Assembly (NCBI RefSeq): GCF_024734075.1
Contig: NZ_CP102850.1
Coordinates: forward strand, 4,340,001-4,404,000
Direction: 5' to 3'
Length of the DNA stretch: 64,000 nucleotides
Source of the DNA: Gordonia mangrovi
GTDB taxonomy: Bacteria > Actinomycetota > Actinomycetes > Mycobacteriales > Mycobacteriaceae
Shown here: positions 62,548-64,000 of the stretch, one piece after another
Numbering within the stretch: the first letter of the stretch is position 1
How the letters are laid out: each line of letters starts with the position of its first letter
Position numbers and translations under genes: made by a program
The notes under the pieces: generated by a model
What the model saw: the letters and a program-made list of their open reading frames with translations, nothing else
Database searches by the model: none
Told to the model about the DNA's origin: nothing

Positions 62548-62778
62548 GGCGGCTCCCCTACGCGCACATAACCGGTCATAACGGACAACCGTGAGATCCG
62601 TGACGACAGGTCACTTCTGTTGAGTGAGACTGACGGTACCAGTATCCGTGGCGACGATCACAGAACGGTGACCGTGGAGCGTACCGCCGATCACAGGGTG
62701 TCGCGCGGCGTTGCCGAGGATTCCTCCCGTGGGGCCTCGGGCCACTAGAGTTGTCAGGGTGAACAGGACTGGACGCGC

Positions 62779-64000
62779 ATGAGTGGCAACGAGGACGCGG
62801 CGAGCGCCGATGCAGTGGGCGGCGGCGTCTCCTTCGACGACCTCGACATCGCGCCGAAGGTCCGCCAGGCGATCGTCGACGTCGGCTATGAGACGCCGTC
62901 ACCGATCCAGGCGGCCACGATCCCGCCCCTGATGAGTGGCCGCGACGTGGTGGGCCTCGCCCAGACGGGTACCGGTAAGACCGCCGCCTTCGCCATCCCG
63001 ATCCTGTCGCGGTTGGACACCTCCGCACGCCGGCCGCAGGCGCTGGTTCTCGCGCCCACCCGTGAGCTGGCACTACAGGTCGCCGAGGCGTTCGGCCGCT
63101 ACTCCGCGCATCTGCCCGAGGTGCGGGTTCTGCCGATCTACGGCGGGCAGAGCTACGGCGTCCAGTTGTCCGGTTTGCGGCGCGGGGCGCAGGTCATCGT
63201 GGGTACACCCGGCCGCGTGATCGACCATCTCGACAAGGGCACCCTCGACATCTCTGAACTCGACTTCCTCGTGCTCGACGAGGCCGATGAGATGCTGACC
63301 ATGGGTTTCGCCGAGGATGTGGAACGCATCCTGTCGGAGACGCCCGACGACAAGCAGGTGGCGCTGTTCTCGGCCACCATGCCCAGCGCCATCCGTCGTC
63401 TGGCGCAGCGCTACCTGAACGACCCGCAGGAGATCACGGTCAAGGCGCGGACCGCGACGGCGCAGAACATCACCCAGCGGTATCTGCAGGTCTCCCACCA
63501 GCGCAAGCTGGATGCCCTGACCCGATTTCTCGAGGTCGAGACCTTCGACGCGATGATCGTCTTCGTCCGCACGAAGTCGGCCACGGAGGAACTCGCGGAG
63601 AAGCTGCGGGCGCGTGGGTTCTCGGCGGTCGCCATCAACGGCGATATGGTGCAGGCGCAGCGTGAACGCACCATCAATCAGCTCAAGGGCGGCAGCATCG
63701 ACATCCTGGTGGCGACCGATGTGGCCGCTCGTGGACTCGATGTCGACCGGATCTCGCACGTCGTCAACTACGACATCCCGCACGACACCGAGTCCTACGT
63801 GCACCGGATCGGCCGCACCGGTCGCGCCGGCCGCTCCGGTAACGCGCTGCTGTTCGTCTCTCCGCGTGAGCGGCACCTCCTGCGCGCCATCGAACGCGCG
63901 ACCCGCTCGACGCTGACGGAGATCGGGCTGCCGAGCGTCGAGGACGTGAACGCACAGCGGGTGGCGAAGTTCGCCGACTCGATCACCGAGAATCTGTCGT
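62779..64000 (+). CDS. DEAD-box RNA helicase (3' end outside window)
   Basis: 407 codons are visible and the frame is open at the window end. All helicase motifs are in order: Q-motif (TPSPIQAATIPPL), I AQTGTGKTAAF, Ia APTRELALQV, Ib TPGRVIDHL, II DEADEM, III SATMP, then IV VRTKSATEELAEKL, V DVAARGLDVDRI and VI HRIGRTGRAGRSG. It resembles DeaD/CsdA-type cold-shock helicases that unwind ribosomal or messenger RNA structures; a C-terminal RNA-binding domain would lie beyond the edge. The ATG at 62779 is the first in frame, preceded by a weak AGGAC. Confidence 0.95.
   Translation, partial: MSGNEDAASADAVGGGVSFDDLDIAPKVRQAIVDVGYETPSPIQAATIPPLMSGRDVVGLAQTGTGKTAAFAIPILSRLDTSARRPQALVLAPTRELALQVAEAFGRYSAHLPEVRVLPIYGGQSYGVQLSGLRRGAQVIVGTPGRVIDHLDKGTLDISELDFLVLDEADEMLTMGFAEDVERILSETPDDKQVALFSATMPSAIRRLAQRYLNDPQEITVKARTATAQNITQRYLQVSHQRKLDALTRFLEVETFDAMIVFVRTKSATEELAEKLRARGFSAVAINGDMVQAQRERTINQLKGGSIDILVATDVAARGLDVDRISHVVNYDIPHDTESYVHRIGRTGRAGRSGNALLFVSPRERHLLRAIERATRSTLTEIGLPSVEDVNAQRVAKFADSITENLS

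Overview
This window is a high-GC actinobacterial chromosome segment. It carries one complete rRNA operon, one tRNA-Leu(UAG) and about 53 protein genes, two of them cut by the window edges. The 16S gene, NucS-type mismatch repair, GlgE maltosyltransferase, CysO/CysM/Mec cysteine synthesis and a probable mycofactocin methyltransferase all point to the Mycobacteriales. The 16S sequence looks like Gordonia or a close relative (Gordoniaceae). This is judged by eye and was not searched. Starts are often GTG and many genes overlap by 1-4 bases.

1-5.6 kb: a CoxE-like VWA protein (partial), an iron-containing alcohol dehydrogenase, a GAF histidine kinase, a LuxR-type response regulator and a convergent SAM methyltransferase resembling MftM. 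This looks like an alcohol-oxidation/mycofactocin locus similar to the M. smegmatis mno region. 5.6-11.7 kb: rrn leader, 16S, spacer without tRNA, 23S, 5S and a strong terminator. 11.9-17.9 kb: a benzoylformate-decarboxylase-like ThDP enzyme, a double universal stress protein, and a flavin monooxygenase divergent from a GAF-type regulator. 17.9-26 kb: glutaminase-STAS, nucS, a long coiled-coil protein, methylmalonyl-CoA epimerase, a thiolase, two small proteins, an MFS exporter and a thioredoxin-TPR protein.

26-46 kb follows, as I remember it, the M. tuberculosis Rv1326c-Rv1343c order: glgB, glgE, dinG, pncB, clpS, DUF2017, P1 peptidase, mec, cysO, cysM, rhomboid, murI, phosphodiesterase, rph, rdgB, DUF3817, lprD. 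A nicotinamidase (pncA) and a GT4 glycosyltransferase are inserted. tRNA-Leu, a CinA-like protein and thymidine kinase follow. Three oddities stand out. clpS carries an N-terminal tract of 19 identical 27-bp repeats. murI has no normal start codon and apparently uses ATA overlapping the rhomboid stop. CysO ends in Gly-Gly-Gln instead of Gly-Gly.

46-56 kb is accessory catabolism: a copper amine oxidase, a sugar/polyol transporter with its LacI regulator, a dispersed-type inverted-repeat element, and a four-gene inositol-like dehydrogenase/isomerase operon facing a second LacI regulator across a perfect 22-bp palindrome. 56-64 kb: a peroxide-response operon (ohrR, ohr, DoxX), a large methyltransferase, an OpgC-like membrane protein, a FadD15-like acyl-CoA ligase and the start of a DEAD-box RNA helicase.
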